Source: Clostridiales bacterium
GTDB lineage: Bacteria; Bacillota_B; Dehalobacteriia; UBA4068
Assembly: GCA_009782975.1 (NCBI GenBank)
Contig: WRIA01000026.1
Span: forward strand, 1-6,795
Length of the DNA: 6,795 nt
Reading direction: 5' to 3'
Below, one piece after another: positions 5,964 to 6,795 of the stretch; position 1 is the stretch's first letter, and each line of letters starts with the position of its first letter. The notes under the pieces were generated by a model. It worked only from the letters and a program-made list of their open reading frames with translations, had not been told where the DNA came from and made no database searches. The position numbers and the translations under genes were made by a program.

Positions 5964-5981
5964 TCGGCGGAGTGTCGGCGG
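5964..5981. repeat. Short direct repeat TCGGCGG between the divergent promoters
   Basis: TCGGCGG occurs at 5964-5970 and 5975-5981, an 11-bp period that is close to one helical turn, in the gap between the promoters of the hemerythrin-CheX and guanine deaminase genes. It could be a pair of half-sites on one face of the helix, or chance in a GC-rich patch. The rest of 5891-6085 shows only the two promoters and ribosome binding sites. Confidence 0.25.
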
Positions 5982-6016
5982 CATTCATTTTTTGCCAACT
6001 TTATAAGCTGCGGGGC

Positions 6017-6045
6017 TGGAAAAAATCTGAAACCTGTGATATAGT
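6017..6045 (+). promoter_or_regulatory. Promoter of the guanine deaminase gene
   Basis: TGGAAA (6017-6022), a 17-bp spacer and TATAGT (6040-6045) with a TG extension (TGATATAGT). An overlapping TATAAC at 6045-6050 is an alternative -10. The start site would be near 6052, about 34 nt before the ATG. The leader holds no aptamer-sized structure, so no purine riboswitch is seen. Confidence 0.6.
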
Positions 6046-6085
6046 ATAACGAAAAGCTAAAAAAACAGGCGCGGAGGTCCTGCTT

Positions 6086-6795
6086 ATGGAACAAAGGCTG
6101 GTGCTTAAGGGCAATATCGTCTATACTCCCCAGGCGGGGGAACTTATAACGCTGCCCGACGGCTTTCTTCTTACGGAAAACGGCTTGATTGCTGGTACCT
6201 GCGCCGTGCTGCCGGAAGAATGGGGTGCTGCCCCGCACAGGGATTACGGGGAAGCGTTACTGCTGCCCGGCTTAACAGACCTGCATATACATGCTTCCCA
6301 GTACGGCTTTCGTGGCCTGGGGCTGGATATGGAGCTTTTAAACTGGCTAAACGCTTATGCCTTTCCGGAGGAAGCCCGTTATGCGGACGACGGCTACGCT
6401 TTATTCGCCTACCGTTCTTTTGCGGATAATTTGCGCAGAAGCTTTACCTGCCGTGCCAATATCTTCGCCACGGTGCATAACAGCGCCACGGCCATACTTA
6501 CGGAGCTGATAGCCGAAACCGGCCTAACGGCCAATATAGGCAAGGTTAGCATGGATAGAAATTGCCCGGAGGAGCTTAACGAAGGCCCGCAGGCCCTTAC
6601 CGCCGCCGCTGCCTGGATCCTGGAGATGCAGGGGCGTTATCCTAATATAAAGCCCATCATAACGCCGCGCTTTATACCTTCCTGCAGCGGGCCGCTGCTT
6701 ACCGCTTTGGGGCAGTTAGCCGCGGAATACGCTTTGCCGGTGCAATCCCACTTGTCGGAAAACACAAAAGAGATAGAGTGGGTACGCCGCCTGGA
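6086..6795 (+). CDS. guaD: Guanine deaminase, amidohydrolase type, partial at 3' end
   Basis: An open frame of 236 codons runs off the right edge. Guanine deaminase hydrolyses guanine to xanthine and ammonia in purine catabolism and acts in the cytosol. The N-terminus (to about residue 60) is the small beta-sandwich part of the composite domain. LLPGLTDLHIHASQ carries the H67-x-H69 metal pair, followed by LLNWLNAYAFPEE (84-96), typical of guanine deaminases (LLxWLxxYxFPxE). KVSMDRN (M156-N159) matches the family's 'MDRN' motif. H222-L-S-E225 supplies another metal ligand and the catalytic glutamate. The remaining ligand region lies beyond the window. The start at 6086 has GGAGG at 6073-6077, 8 bases upstream, and its own promoter. 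Related amidohydrolases (TrzN/AtzA type) are less likely given the FPEE and MDRN motifs. Downstream purine-degradation genes would be expected but cannot be seen. Confidence 0.88.
   Translation, partial: MEQRLVLKGNIVYTPQAGELITLPDGFLLTENGLIAGTCAVLPEEWGAAPHRDYGEALLLPGLTDLHIHASQYGFRGLGLDMELLNWLNAYAFPEEARYADDGYALFAYRSFADNLRRSFTCRANIFATVHNSATAILTELIAETGLTANIGKVSMDRNCPEELNEGPQALTAAAAWILEMQGRYPNIKPIITPRFIPSCSGPLLTALGQLAAEYALPVQSHLSENTKEIEWVRRL

Noticed and set aside
5891..6238. N-terminal extension of the hemerythrin-CheX frame up to 6238
   Set aside because: The extension crosses the gene's own promoter and ribosome binding site, as well as the start of the divergent guanine deaminase. Hemerythrin homology begins at the ATG at 5890.

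Overview
The window looks like chromosomal DNA from a Gram-positive, probably anaerobic, Clostridia-like Firmicute. The basis is strong AGGAGG-type ribosome binding sites, extended -10 promoters (TGnTATAAT), many ATA isoleucine codons, a Gram-positive type topoisomerase III (DSGREGE Toprim motif), an ECF-type vitamin uptake component and a bacteriohemerythrin signalling protein. There are no tRNAs, rRNAs, insertion sequences, integrases or CRISPR arrays. A closer taxonomic call is not supported.

Layout. (1) 1-1574, minus: the first 524 codons of a secreted zinc peptidase of the M64 (IgA peptidase) family, running off the left edge. (2) 1575-2090: a 516-bp AT-rich regulatory interval between the divergent peptidase and topB genes. 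It holds a short minus-strand transcription unit (extended -10 promoter plus strong intrinsic terminator, about 78 nt), a 20-bp dyad, an exact 12-bp x4 tandem repeat with outlying copies, a NrdR-box-like palindrome and a textbook topB promoter. (3) 2091-4280, plus: topB, complete. (4) 4328-4891, plus: an ECF transporter S component, 47 bp behind topB with no terminator between them, so probably cotranscribed. (5) 4919-4996: two consecutive terminator hairpins, the second bidirectional, closing the topB unit and the convergent gene. (6) 5042-5890, minus: a two-domain protein, hemerythrin followed by a CheX phosphatase domain. (7) 5891-6085: divergent promoters. (8) 6086-6795, plus: the N-terminal 236 codons of an amidohydrolase-type guanine deaminase, running off the right edge.

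The genes do not form one pathway. They are separate housekeeping or environmental-response units: extracellular proteolysis, DNA topology, vitamin uptake, O2/redox-linked control of CheY-type signalling, and purine catabolism. The most unusual parts are the hemerythrin-CheX fusion, in which one of the five expected iron-binding histidines reads as glutamine (Q76), and the dense set of repeats, dyads and a small transcription unit between the peptidase and topB. No clearly new multi-gene system is visible.
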